From contig CAUUMS010000001.1 in the NCBI GenBank assembly GCA_963546395.1, forward strand, positions 124,001-188,000: DNA of 64,000 nt, in the 5' to 3' direction. The notes beneath the pieces were generated by a model. The model was not told where the DNA came from. It saw nothing but the letters and a program-made list of their open reading frames with translations, and ran no database searches. Each line of letters opens with the position of its first letter. Position 1 is the first letter of the stretch. Position numbers and translations under genes: made by a program. Source of the stretch: Bacteroides_D sp963546395. GTDB lineage: Bacteria > Bacteroidota > Bacteroidia > Bacteroidales > CAJPTX01. Below are positions 25,133 through 32,998 of this stretch, one piece after another.

Positions 25133-25843
25133 ATGGAAAACGAACCCCTGATCCCCCGACGTATTGCCGATCTCAGCGAGGACGACCGTCCCCGCGAGCG
25201 TCTCCTGCGTCACGGCCCGCAGGCCCTATCCGATAGCGAGCTGTTGGCCATACTGATAGCCACGGGCACCACCAAGTGCTCTGCCATTCAGCTGGCGCGC
25301 AACCTGCTAGCCCGCGCAGGCAACGACCTGAACGATCTGGGTCGGTTCGGCCTTGACGATTTCAAGAAGGAGAGCGGCATCGGCGATGCCAAAGCCATTA
25401 CGCTCCTGGCAGCCCTTGAGCTTGGCCGCCGGCGCGCCTCAGCCCCCAAGCGTGACAAGGTGCTCGTGCAATCGCCCGCCGACATTGTCCTGCTGATGGA
25501 GGCCGAGCTGCGGGACAAGAATCACGAGGAGATGTGGATCCTCTACCTCAACCGTGCGCACGCCCTGCTACGGCGCACGCTGCACTCCCGCGGGGGAGCC
25601 ACCCACTCGGTGGTCGACACGCGGCTGATAGCCCGTGAGGCCCTCGACCTCCACGCCGATGCGGTGGCCATGTGCCACAATCACCCCTCGGGGCATGCCA
25701 AGCCCAGCCGGGCCGACATCGACATCACCATACAGGTGAGTCAGGCCCTAGGCCTCTTCAACATCCGGCTCCTCGACCACGTGGTGGTAGGGCATGGGCA
25801 GTACACCTCCATCCGTGGCGAGGGGCATCTCGATGGCCTGTAG
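25133..25843 (+). CDS. radC: RadC family JAMM/MPN+ protein
   Basis: 236 residues from MENEPLIPRRIADLSEDDRP, a typical RadC beginning. The N-terminal part contains a helix-hairpin-helix-like region (SGIGDAKAITLLAALELG). The C-terminal MPN+ domain has the metal signature HNHPSGHAKPSRADID with an upstream Glu. The biochemical role is not settled: early links to DNA repair were withdrawn, and a role in processing DNA intermediates has been proposed. It is single-standing, with its own promoter. Confidence 0.95.
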   Translation: MENEPLIPRRIADLSEDDRPRERLLRHGPQALSDSELLAILIATGTTKCSAIQLARNLLARAGNDLNDLGRFGLDDFKKESGIGDAKAITLLAALELGRRRASAPKRDKVLVQSPADIVLLMEAELRDKNHEEMWILYLNRAHALLRRTLHSRGGATHSVVDTRLIAREALDLHADAVAMCHNHPSGHAKPSRADIDITIQVSQALGLFNIRLLDHVVVGHGQYTSIRGEGHLDGL

Positions 25844-25897
25844 CGCCAGGTCGCCAGCCTCAGCCCATCCACAGCCATCATCCCCTGTAGAAACAAA

Positions 25898-25929
25898 CAT
25901 CCCCGCCCCCCATGAGAGGGGCAGGGATG
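25898..25929 (-). terminator. Rho-independent-type terminator of the NlpE-like gene
   Basis: 14-bp stem (two G-T pairs) with a TCAT loop, followed on the minus strand by TTTGTTTCT. It lies 48 bp after the stop codon of the NlpE-like gene. On the plus strand there is no T run, so it serves mainly the minus direction. Confidence 0.75.
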
Positions 25930-25977
25930 CGTAGTGGTAATGCTGCGCAGAGCCGTGGGGCTCGGCAGCAAGATGTC

Positions 25978-26439
25978 TTACTGACGACGCAGCATGTACT
26001 GGTCGCGCATCTCAGGCTCAGTGCCATCGGCGCTCACCATGAGCAGGTTGCCATCGGCGAAGTTGAAGTAGTAAGGCTGGGGGCCGCCCTGCACGATGAA
26101 CTGCGGCATGCTCGTCGAGAAGGTTACCGTGCCGTCGAAATCGTTCTGCGCGGCCTCTTCGCCAACCACCTTTTCCGTCATGTGGGCCGTACCGTCGGCG
26201 CGAAGCTCCAGCGTAATCTCAAAGCCGGGGCGATCGGCAGCCGGGATGGTACCCACGTAGGTGCCCGCCATCATCGCGGGGTCAAAGCTAATGGCCTGCG
26301 CCGCCATATCCGCCTGATCCATCACGTTGCTGCTGACACTATCCGTGTTGGCCACAGGGCACGAGCCACTGTTGCAGCAGCTGCAGGCAGCCATCATGGC
26401 AGCAACGGCCACCGAAGCCAAAAACGCAATCCGTTTCAT
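25978..26439 (-). CDS. NlpE-like lipoprotein with Cys cluster
   Basis: 153 residues. The lipoprotein signal MKRIAFLASVAVAAMMAAC is followed at once by a Cys-rich stretch, CSCCNSGSC (Cys 19, 21, 22, 27, with Cys19 lipidated). The mature domain (GTYVGTIPAADRPGFEITLE to QYMLRR) has the small beta-barrel pattern of the NlpE N-terminal domain, which in enterobacteria takes part in copper tolerance and envelope-stress signalling. The Cys cluster could bind metal, but this is inference. Own promoter (26474-26481) and terminator. Confidence 0.8.
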   Translation of the reverse strand: MKRIAFLASVAVAAMMAACSCCNSGSCPVANTDSVSSNVMDQADMAAQAISFDPAMMAGTYVGTIPAADRPGFEITLELRADGTAHMTEKVVGEEAAQNDFDGTVTFSTSMPQFIVQGGPQPYYFNFADGNLLMVSADGTEPEMRDQYMLRRQ

Positions 26440-26473
26440 CGTCTATCTAACTGTTAGGGTTACTAAAACGGCC

Positions 26474-26481
26474 CAAAGGTA
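26474..26481 (-). promoter_or_regulatory. -7 element TACCTTTG of the NlpE-like gene
   Basis: TACCTTTG on the minus strand, 34 nt before ATG 26439. Confidence 0.7.
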
Positions 26482-26597
26482 CTACATTTTTCCCTACTGC
26501 ACACTAAAACCCTGCCGAAAAAGCCACGCCGCACCCCCAGAGCCCACCCCGCGCACCCGGCCCGCAGCCCAATTCCTGCCGTGAATAAAAAAGTGAG

Positions 26598-26605
26598 TAA
26601 CTTCG
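26598..26605 (+). promoter_or_regulatory. Possible -7 element TAACTTCG
   Basis: TAACTTCG differs from TAnnTTTG by one base and lies 116 nt before ATG 26722 on the same strand. Tentative. Confidence 0.35.
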
Positions 26606-26721
26606 TGCGGAGTATTGGAGGAGTGCCCATTACGATCATCACCGACGAACATATGCCACGACCCACGTGTAGCGCCTGGGGCGCAATGGTGGGAGGGGTA
26701 GTGTAACGCTTTGCAGATCAG

Positions 26722-27510
26722 ATGCCGTATCGACGTCTACCCAACACTGATTCTGCGCGGCTCCGAGCCATGAAACAGGCCTACCGGATGGGCGTGGAGC
26801 TGCATCCGCTCGAGCTGGCCTACACCCAGAGCTCGTACACCAAGCTGGGGCTCTTCATCAACTCCTTCGAGCTCGCCATCCAACAGTACCGCGAGGCCTA
26901 CAAGCATCAATCGCTCTCCAGCGGCGAGTACCAGACCGTGCTCCGCCGGGCCAAGCTCTACGTGTCACACTTCATCCAGGTGGTGGATCTAGCCATCCTG
27001 CGCGGCGACCTCAAGCCCGACACGCGCGCCTTCTACGGGCTGCCGGCCGGCGAATCCAAGCTGCCCTCGCTGGCAGCCGATAGCGACGTGGTGGAATGGG
27101 GCCGCAAGGTCATCGATGGTGAGTATGCGCGCACCAGCCAGGGCAATCCCCCCATCACGAATCCCACGGCCGCCCTCGTCCGCGTGCACTACGAGACGTT
27201 CTTCGATGCCTACAACCGGCAGAAGATCTTTCAGCAGAACACGAGCCGATGCCTCACCCAGCTCAACGAGCTCCGCGACACCGCCGACGGCATCATCCTC
27301 ACCATTTGGAACGAGGTAGAATCGCACTTTGCCAACCTTCCAGCCCACGTGGCCCGCGAGAAGGCCAAAGGCTACGGCATTGTCTACGTGTACCGCAAGA
27401 ATGAGATCAACGACTCAGCCGAGGGTGAGGGTCTACTCCCGCGCGAGGTGGCCCAGACGTTCGATCTCTTCGCGGAGAATCCCCAGCCCAGCAAGCCCGA
27501 CGCCGTGTGA
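26722..27510 (+). CDS. Conserved Bacteroidales protein of unknown function
   Basis: 262 residues beginning MPYRRLPNTDSARLRAMKQA. I recognise the N-terminus as one shared by uncharacterised proteins of Bacteroidales, but know no function. It looks soluble and mainly alpha-helical, with no signal peptide or membrane segment. The first 100 residues (AYTQSSYTKLGLFINSFELA to AKLYVSHFIQVVDLAILRGD) form a helical region. The second half ends with an acidic tail, EVAQTFDLFAENPQPSKPDA. It stands alone between two minus-strand lipoprotein genes. Confidence 0.8.
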   Translation: MPYRRLPNTDSARLRAMKQAYRMGVELHPLELAYTQSSYTKLGLFINSFELAIQQYREAYKHQSLSSGEYQTVLRRAKLYVSHFIQVVDLAILRGDLKPDTRAFYGLPAGESKLPSLAADSDVVEWGRKVIDGEYARTSQGNPPITNPTAALVRVHYETFFDAYNRQKIFQQNTSRCLTQLNELRDTADGIILTIWNEVESHFANLPAHVAREKAKGYGIVYVYRKNEINDSAEGEGLLPREVAQTFDLFAENPQPSKPDAV

Positions 27511-27527
27511 CGGCGCGACGGGCACCC

Positions 27528-28283
27528 CTAGTGAATGGGGTCGAGCCCTAGCAGCTCGCGCAGCGCGTTGAGCCCCACGGGGCGATAGCCGGCGGGGATG
27601 GTGAACAGCGTGTCGGAGAGTTGCTGTGGCACAATGCGATCGGCCTCCGCGCACACCTGCAAACCCACCAGCTCAAAATCGCCGCGGAGCAGGAGCCCCT
27701 CCAGCCCCTCGAAGGGGAAGCTGTAGGCATTCATGCCCGGGCACCTCACCTGGGAGGCGCACACGAGCCGGAGCGCCCTCGAGCCTCTCTCCCCACGGTG
27801 TGCCACCACGCCGCGGCACGGGTAGCCCATGCACAGGGTGTCGAAAAGGGTCACCTTCTCGCGCTGCACCTTCCCGCTGCTCACAGTCTCCACGATGCTC
27901 CCGCGCACGGAGTCGTCACGGTAGCGCATGCGCACGCCCGCCACCGAGAGGAACAGATCGCTCACCCCCGTCTCGGTGTCCACAAACCAGATGAGCGAGG
28001 CAACGCCCCCGCCCCCCTTCGCGTCGAAGCGGAGCATCGGCTCCCGGAAATGCAGCGTCAGCCGCTCGGGGAGCATCTGCATGAAGAGGGGATCGGCCCC
28101 CAGCCCGCTCCACGAGAGACGATACTCCACACGCCCCTCGGAGAACGTCTCCACCGTTCCCCGACCCCGCTGCAAATCATCGCATCCCCCGCAAAGGGCG
28201 CACATTGCCAGCAACAGTAGGCATGCGCTCAGCACCCAGGCCAGGCCCCTACCCACGACACATTGCATCTGCCGATTCACCAT
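27528..28283 (-). CDS. Lipoprotein of unknown function (DUF4412-like size, unassigned)
   Basis: 251 residues from ATG 28283 (MVNRQMQCVVGRGLAWVLSA). The frame opens earlier at 28316, but that codon lies upstream of the TACCTTTG element. The lipobox is CGGC, so the mature protein begins CDDLQRGRGT. The rest is beta-rich (VEYRLSWSGLG, LTLHFREPMLRF, DTETGVSDLFLSVAGVRMRY) with a late segment MNAYSFPFEGLEGLLLRGDF. This pattern is seen in periplasmic GLPGLI/DUF4412-type proteins, but I cannot assign a family firmly. Confidence 0.75.
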   Translation of the reverse strand: MVNRQMQCVVGRGLAWVLSACLLLLAMCALCGGCDDLQRGRGTVETFSEGRVEYRLSWSGLGADPLFMQMLPERLTLHFREPMLRFDAKGGGGVASLIWFVDTETGVSDLFLSVAGVRMRYRDDSVRGSIVETVSSGKVQREKVTLFDTLCMGYPCRGVVAHRGERGSRALRLVCASQVRCPGMNAYSFPFEGLEGLLLRGDFELVGLQVCAEADRIVPQQLSDTLFTIPAGYRPVGLNALRELLGLDPIH

Positions 28284-28303
28284 CGCATCCTCCAGGTTCT
28301 GTA

Positions 28304-28311
28304 CAAAGGTA
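28304..28311 (-). promoter_or_regulatory. -7 element TACCTTTG of the 27528-28283 lipoprotein
   Basis: TACCTTTG on the minus strand, 20 nt before ATG 28283; it excludes the earlier start at 28316. Confidence 0.7.
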
Positions 28312-28657
28312 TGCAATTAATTCAATCAAAATGCATACCAACGCCCCTACCTGTGGCCCTAGCTCATCCATGGCGAGGGTAGCATCTACCCGCGATATCC
28401 ATTGGCGGCACCACGGATTGGGCCCTGTTTTCTGCGGCAAAATCCCTTGTGTTGGCACGCCATTACCTAGGACATTTCACCTATATCGAGGATTGACGAA
28501 ACACTCGAATTTCTCCGCCAAAAAGCCCCATGACTCCATGCGCATCGGGGCACTTTTTCAGACTCGCAGCCTACGCGTCACGGGACACCACACCCCATAG
28601 GAGCCTACGCGCTAGGCGCGTCCATCCGCATGCACCCGACGGTGCTACGGGAGCGAA
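28312..28657. other. Gene-poor stretch between lipoprotein gene and broken peroxiredoxin
   Basis: No supported gene. It is more AT-rich than its surroundings near 28312-28345. A short segment near 28513-28535 (AATTTCTCCGCCAAAAA) recalls the loop part of the dispersed palindromic repeat but is too degenerate to call a copy. Confidence 0.5.
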
Positions 28658-29314
28658 TCAGCCTTTCCGCATGAGCAGGTAGAAGTCCACCAGCCCATCC
28701 TCGCGGTTCTCCATGCGGGCGTTCACCCCCTCGAGCGTCTCGGGGGCATGCGCGCACACCGCGCCGCCCGGCTCCCAGTCGAGCGGGGTCGACACCTCCT
28801 GCGCATCGGTGAGCTGCAAGGCCTTCAGGGCGCGTAGGATCTCGTGCATGCTGCGCCCCACGTTCAGCGGGTAGTACATAATCAGCCGCACGGTCATGTT
28901 GGGATCGATGAAGTAGACGGCGCGCACCGTAGCCACCGAGGCCACGCCCGGATGCAGCATCCCGTAGAGGCGCGACACGTGCATATTTATGTCGGCGATG
29001 ATGGGGAAGTTGAACTGCACCCCCGTGCGCTCCTTCACGTTCTGGATTCAGCCCAGATGCGCGTAGACGCTATCGATGCTCAGGCCGAGCAGCTTGGTGT
29101 TGAGCGCGTCGAACTCCGCCTTTTGCCTGGCAAAGCCCGACATCTCGGTGGTGCACACCGGCGTGAAATCGGCCGGGTGTGAGAAGAGGAGCACCCAGCT
29201 CCCCCGCCCGTACTCCGAGAGCGTGAGCCAGCCATCGGTGGTCTTAGCCCGAAAATCTGGAGCCTTATCCCCAATCAGGGGAATGCTCCCCGCTGCTGAT
29301 GCCATCTCGTCCAT
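28658..29314 (-). pseudogene. 1-Cys (Prx6-type) peroxiredoxin interrupted by an in-frame TGA
   Basis: A single frame runs from ATG 29314 (MDEMASAAGS) to 28658 but holds one stop, TGA at 29048-29050. Before it the protein has KAPDFRAKT, SHPADFTPVCTTEM (peroxidatic Cys) and SIDSVYAHLG. After it the same frame continues IQNVKERTGVQFNFPIIAD and the whole C-terminal dimerisation region to LMRKG. In Prx6-type proteins this position is Trp (HLGW-like), so one G-to-A change of TGG explains the stop. The rest of the frame is undamaged, which means a recent mutation, a sequencing error or read-through. Intact, it would be a 218-residue enzyme that reduces peroxides. Confidence 0.85.
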
Positions 29315-29502
29315 AGTACCTCCCGCCCTGCGGGCCCCGTTAAAGTAGTCTTGGCACCCTGCGCGGCGTGCCATAGGAATGTCCCCATGCACCGAAGGGC
29401 CCAGCCCACATGGACTGCGCCCCTCGTAATATGCACCACCTCACCGGAAGCTGCCCCGTCCCGCTGCCAGCGCCTCGTGAGCCCTGCGCAACGAGCCGTG
29501 CG

Positions 29503-29664
29503 CTAGCGCTTCATGCCGCAGAACTCGTCAGACACGGTGAGCTTCCTGCGCCCCTTGGCACGGCGGGCCGCCAGCACGCGGCGACCATTGGCCGTGGACA
29601 TGCGCTTGCGGAAGCCATGCTTGTTGCGACGTTTACGCACCGAGGGTTGGTATGTCCTTTTCAT
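29503..29664 (-). CDS. rpmH: 50S ribosomal protein L34
   Basis: 53 residues, MKRTYQPSVRKRRNKHGFRK at the start, then RMSTANGRRVLAARRAKGRR: the full L34 signature. A short tail, VSDEFCGMKR, follows the usual end of the conserved region. Too short for many ORF screens but unmistakable. A TACCTTTG element at 29752-29759 gives a leader of about 80 nt. In many bacteria rpmH is next to rnpA and dnaA; here it is not. Confidence 0.97.
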   Translation of the reverse strand: MKRTYQPSVRKRRNKHGFRKRMSTANGRRVLAARRAKGRRKLTVSDEFCGMKR

Positions 29665-29751
29665 TGATCCGTTGCCTTATTGGGGTGGCCGCATTGCGCT
29701 GCACCGGGGTACACCGCAGGGCCCAACCATTCCAGTTTCGATTTCCGGCCG

Positions 29752-29759
29752 CAAAGGTA
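29752..29759 (-). promoter_or_regulatory. -7 element TACCTTTG of rpmH
   Basis: TACCTTTG on the minus strand, 88 nt before the rpmH start. Confidence 0.65.
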
Positions 29760-29818
29760 GCACTTTCGCGCAAAAATCCCCGTCCCCCACCCCATCTCTC
29801 CCGGAGCAACAAGGTACC

Positions 29819-29850
29819 AAGTCCGTATTTCCCCGGCGAAATTGGGACTT
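29819..29850 (+). repeat. Dispersed palindromic intergenic repeat, copy B
   Basis: AAGTCCGTATTT, spacer CCCCGGCG, then AAATTGGGACTT: 12-bp inverted arms with two mismatched pairs. It lies between the rpmH promoter (minus) and the start of the plus-strand membrane protein gene. Opposite in orientation to copies A and C. Confidence 0.75.
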
Positions 29851-29964
29851 GATACGTCGATGCCGCAGCGTGAGTCGGGTGGATCTACACAATAAAATGT
29901 CCCCGGACTGCGGGCCGTCATGCGCAGGATCGGGCGACGGCATTGGCATATTGGCAAGTTTTGC

Positions 29965-29972
29965 GAACTTTG
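29965..29972 (+). promoter_or_regulatory. Possible -7 element GAACTTTG
   Basis: GAACTTTG, one base from TAnnTTTG, 53 nt before ATG 30025. Two TTG triplets lie upstream at plausible -33 distances. Confidence 0.4.
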
Positions 29973-30024
29973 CAGCAGGAGAGTCTATCCGACTGGGGAT
30001 GGGCCAGGCAAAGGGGGAGCATTC

Positions 30025-30519
30025 ATGACCATCGATACGGGGCTGCGCACCATGCGCATGCAGGTGCAAAAGCAGGTGTTCGCCGTGGTGGCGGTGACGC
30101 TGATCGCCATCCTATTCTTCGGGCCCGTGGCGCAAGCCCTGCGCGCGGTGGCCATACCGAGGGCACTTCTCGTTGGAGTGATCATCGCCGCCTATGCGGC
30201 CTTTCAGCTCTACTTCTACGTGCGGGACGTGGAGTACCTGTTCGTCTCCGACGCGCAGCTGCCCGACATGCTGCGGGTGCGCCACTTCCGGGTGCGCGCG
30301 CTCTCGCAGGCTAAGCAGGCCATGGAAATCCCCCTGCACCAGCTGTGGGACTTCCAGGAGCAGACCTCGCTGTGGGGCCTCCGCCGGCACATCGTGCTGC
30401 GGCAAGCCATCGACCGCCGCCTGTACGTGTACCCCCCCTTCAGCGTGACCATCCTGCGGGCGAAAGAGCTGGAAGCCCTCCGAGCCTGCCTGGCGCAACA
30501 CGCCCACCACGCGCAGTAG
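30025..30519 (+). CDS. Two-TM membrane protein of unknown function
   Basis: 164 residues from ATG 30025 (MTIDTGLRTMRMQVQKQVFA). Two hydrophobic segments are seen, FAVVAVTLIAILFFGPVA (about 19-36) and ALLVGVIIAAYAAFQLYFYV (about 47-66). They are followed by a soluble basic domain ending LEALRACLAQHAHHAQ. The architecture resembles small PH-like (YdbT/bPH-type) membrane proteins but the family is not certain. It ends 2 bp before dprA, so the two are co-transcribed. Confidence 0.75.
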   Translation: MTIDTGLRTMRMQVQKQVFAVVAVTLIAILFFGPVAQALRAVAIPRALLVGVIIAAYAAFQLYFYVRDVEYLFVSDAQLPDMLRVRHFRVRALSQAKQAMEIPLHQLWDFQEQTSLWGLRRHIVLRQAIDRRLYVYPPFSVTILRAKELEALRACLAQHAHHAQ

Positions 30520-30521
30520 CC

Positions 30522-31637
30522 ATGGAAGCGGGGACTCTGCGCGACTACCTGGCACTCCTGCACATACCGGGCGTGGGGTCGTTCACGGCCCGACAGCTGA
30601 TAGCCTACTGCGGCTCGGCGAAGGATGCGCTCCAGGCCAAGCGCGACACCCTGCTCCGCATCCCGCACGTGGGGCCCAACCTGGCTGAGAGCATCGTGGC
30701 TGCCGACCCATACCGGGCCGCGGATGCCGAGCTAGAGTACATTGCGCGGCACCGCATACAGGTGATGTGCGCCACCGAGGACGACTACCCCTCGCGGCTG
30801 AAGGGGTGCCCCGACGCACCGCTACTGCTCTTCTACCACAGTGATAGGCCATTCCCCGCCTCCGAGGGCAAATGGATAAGCATTGTGGGCACGCGACGAG
30901 CCACGGCGTACGGCCGGGAATTCGTGCAACGCCTGGTGGCTGGCCTCGCGCGCATGGGGCATCAACCCGTGGTGGTGAGCGGCTTGGCGCATGGCATCGA
31001 TGGCGAGGCACACCGGGCTGCCCTGGAGCATGGGTGCACCACTATCGGCGTGCTGGGGCACGGACTGGGGCATTTCTACCCCGCCGGGCATCGAGAGCTG
31101 GGACGACGCATGGTGTCGCAGGGGGGACTGCTGAGCGAATACCCCTCGACGCTGGAGGCTGACAGGAGCACCTTCGTGCAGCGAAACCGCATTGTGGCAG
31201 GGCTCAGCGAGGCTACCGTGGTGGTGGAGAGCGACCTGACGGGAGGTGCGATGATCACGGCGCACAGGGCCCTCGAGTATGGCCGCGAGGTGCTAGCCCT
31301 ACCGGGACGGGCACGCCACGACATGAATGCGGGGTGCAACTGGCTCATCAAGAAGCACAAGGCCGCCCTCATCGAGGAGGCAGAGGATCTGGCAGAAGCG
31401 CTCGGCTGGGACAATCCGCGGCGAGGGGCCATGGAGCCCGTGTCGCTATTCTACACGCCCAATGAGGCCGAGCAGGCTGTCATCGACATCGTGCGTGAGC
31501 ATGCCCCCATTGCGATAGACGAGCTGATACGCCTGGCCAAGGCCCCCATCAACACGCTCAACGCCATGCTGCTCAACCTGGAGTTCCACGGCCTGCTACG
31601 CCAGCTCCCTGGCCGGTGCTACGAGGCCCTGCGCTAG
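30522..31637 (+). CDS. dprA: DNA-processing protein DprA
   Basis: 371 residues from ATG 30522. There is an N-terminal helix-hairpin-helix region (IPGVGSFTARQLI). The Rossmann-like core carries SIVGTRRATAYGREF, SGLAHGIDGEAHRAAL, LGHGLGHFYPAGHREL and TGGAMITAHRALEYGREVLA, all DprA hallmarks. The C-terminus holds a winged-helix segment (EHAPIAIDELIRLAKAPINT). DprA loads RecA on incoming single-stranded DNA during natural transformation. The preceding membrane gene lies 2 bp upstream. Confidence 0.97.
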   Translation: MEAGTLRDYLALLHIPGVGSFTARQLIAYCGSAKDALQAKRDTLLRIPHVGPNLAESIVAADPYRAADAELEYIARHRIQVMCATEDDYPSRLKGCPDAPLLLFYHSDRPFPASEGKWISIVGTRRATAYGREFVQRLVAGLARMGHQPVVVSGLAHGIDGEAHRAALEHGCTTIGVLGHGLGHFYPAGHRELGRRMVSQGGLLSEYPSTLEADRSTFVQRNRIVAGLSEATVVVESDLTGGAMITAHRALEYGREVLALPGRARHDMNAGCNWLIKKHKAALIEEAEDLAEALGWDNPRRGAMEPVSLFYTPNEAEQAVIDIVREHAPIAIDELIRLAKAPINTLNAMLLNLEFHGLLRQLPGRCYEALR

Positions 31638-31671
31638 GAGCATCACGGCGACACGGGCCACCCCTTTTCAC

Positions 31672-31679
31672 TACCTTTG
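31672..31679 (+). promoter_or_regulatory. -7 element TACCTTTG of hutI
   Basis: TACCTTTG 68 nt before ATG 31748. Confidence 0.7.
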
Positions 31680-31747
31680 CCGTGCCCACGTGGGCCGGAA
31701 GGGGGCCACTCGATAATTCGCAACGCCTTCGTAAAGCTACAAGTCCG

Positions 31748-32986
31748 ATGGCAAGTTTACTGATAGAGAATATTGCACGCCTGGTGCAGGTAGAGGAGTC
31801 GCCCCGCACGTGGGTGGCAGGTGCTGACATGGCGCAGCTTCCCTGCGTGGATAGGGCCTATCTGCTGGTGGAAGACGGGCGCATTGCGGGCTGGGGCCCC
31901 ACTGAGCAGGCTCCCCAGGCGGGGGTCACCACGCGGGTCGACGCACGGGGCGGCATGGTGTTCCCCAGCTACTGCGACAGCCATACGCACCTGGTGTATG
32001 CCGGGAGCCGTGAGATTGAGTATATAGACAAGATTCGTGGCCTATCGTATGAGGAGATTGCCAAGCGGGGCGGAGGCATCAACAACTCGGCGCAACGGCT
32101 GCACGAGGCCACCGAGGAGGAGCTGTTCCGTGACGCGATGGGGCGCATTGAGGAGATCATTGCGCTAGGCACCGGGGCCGTGGAGATAAAGAGCGGCTAC
32201 GGCCTCAACACGGAGGATGAGCTGAAGATGCTGCGGGTGATACGCCGCATCCGCGAGGAGTCGCCCATAGAGGTACGGGCCTCATTCCTGGGCGCGCACG
32301 CCGTGCCGCTGGACTACCGGGGACGGCAGGGCGAGTACGTGGACCTGATCATCAATGAGATGATTCCCCAGGTGGCGGGCGAGGGGCTGGCGGACTTCTG
32401 CGACGTGTTCTGCGATGAGGGCTTCTTCACGGTGGAGGAGACGGATCGCATCCTGATGCAGGGGATGAAGTACGGGCTACGGCCGAAGATACACGCCAAC
32501 GAGCTAGCCAACTCGGGGGGCATTCAGGTGGGGATAAAGTACAATGCGCTGTCGGTGGATCACCTGGAGTACACGGGCCCTGAGGAGATCCAGGCCCTGC
32601 TGAGCTCGGAGACCATGCCGACGATCCTGCCAGGCGCGGCCTTCTTCCTGGGGATGGTGTGCGCCCCTGCACGTGAGATGATAACCGCGGGACTCCCCGT
32701 GGCTATGGCCTCGGATTACAACCCGGGCTCGTCCCCGTCGGGCGACATGCGCTTTGTGGTTTCGCTGGCATGCATCAAGTTCCGCATGCTGCCTGAGGAG
32801 GCCTTCAATGCCGTCACCATCAACAGTGCCTACGCTATGGGGGTGCAGGAGACGCATGGGTCGATTGCCCGGGGTAAGGTGGCGAACTTCTACATCACCA
32901 AGCCCATACCCAACTACGAGTTCATGCCCTACGCGTACACATCGCACCCGGTGAGCCGCGTGTTCCTACGCGGCGTGGAGCACTAG
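31748..32986 (+). CDS. hutI: Imidazolonepropionase
   Basis: 412 residues, the usual size. Amidohydrolase motifs are in place: DSHTHLVYAGSR (metal-binding HxH), KSGYGLNTEDELKML, FLGAHAVP, KIHANELANSGG, VDHLEY and ASDYNPGSSPSGD. The enzyme hydrolyses 4-imidazolone-5-propanoate to N-formimino-L-glutamate, the third step of histidine breakdown. No hutH or hutU is in the window. A glutaminase follows after 12 bp, so the transcript is directed at glutamate formation. Confidence 0.96.
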   Translation: MASLLIENIARLVQVEESPRTWVAGADMAQLPCVDRAYLLVEDGRIAGWGPTEQAPQAGVTTRVDARGGMVFPSYCDSHTHLVYAGSREIEYIDKIRGLSYEEIAKRGGGINNSAQRLHEATEEELFRDAMGRIEEIIALGTGAVEIKSGYGLNTEDELKMLRVIRRIREESPIEVRASFLGAHAVPLDYRGRQGEYVDLIINEMIPQVAGEGLADFCDVFCDEGFFTVEETDRILMQGMKYGLRPKIHANELANSGGIQVGIKYNALSVDHLEYTGPEEIQALLSSETMPTILPGAAFFLGMVCAPAREMITAGLPVAMASDYNPGSSPSGDMRFVVSLACIKFRMLPEEAFNAVTINSAYAMGVQETHGSIARGKVANFYITKPIPNYEFMPYAYTSHPVSRVFLRGVEH

Positions 32987-32998
32987 CCAATCACAACC

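Noticed and set aside
28505..28545. Possible fourth copy of the palindromic repeat
   Set aside because: Only the loop-side AATTTCTCCGCC part is similar; the outer arms and the GTCC/GGAC parts are missing.
29048..29050. TGA read as Trp by an altered genetic code
   Set aside because: TGA is used as the normal stop codon by other complete genes here (for example at 8261-8263), so recoding is unlikely.
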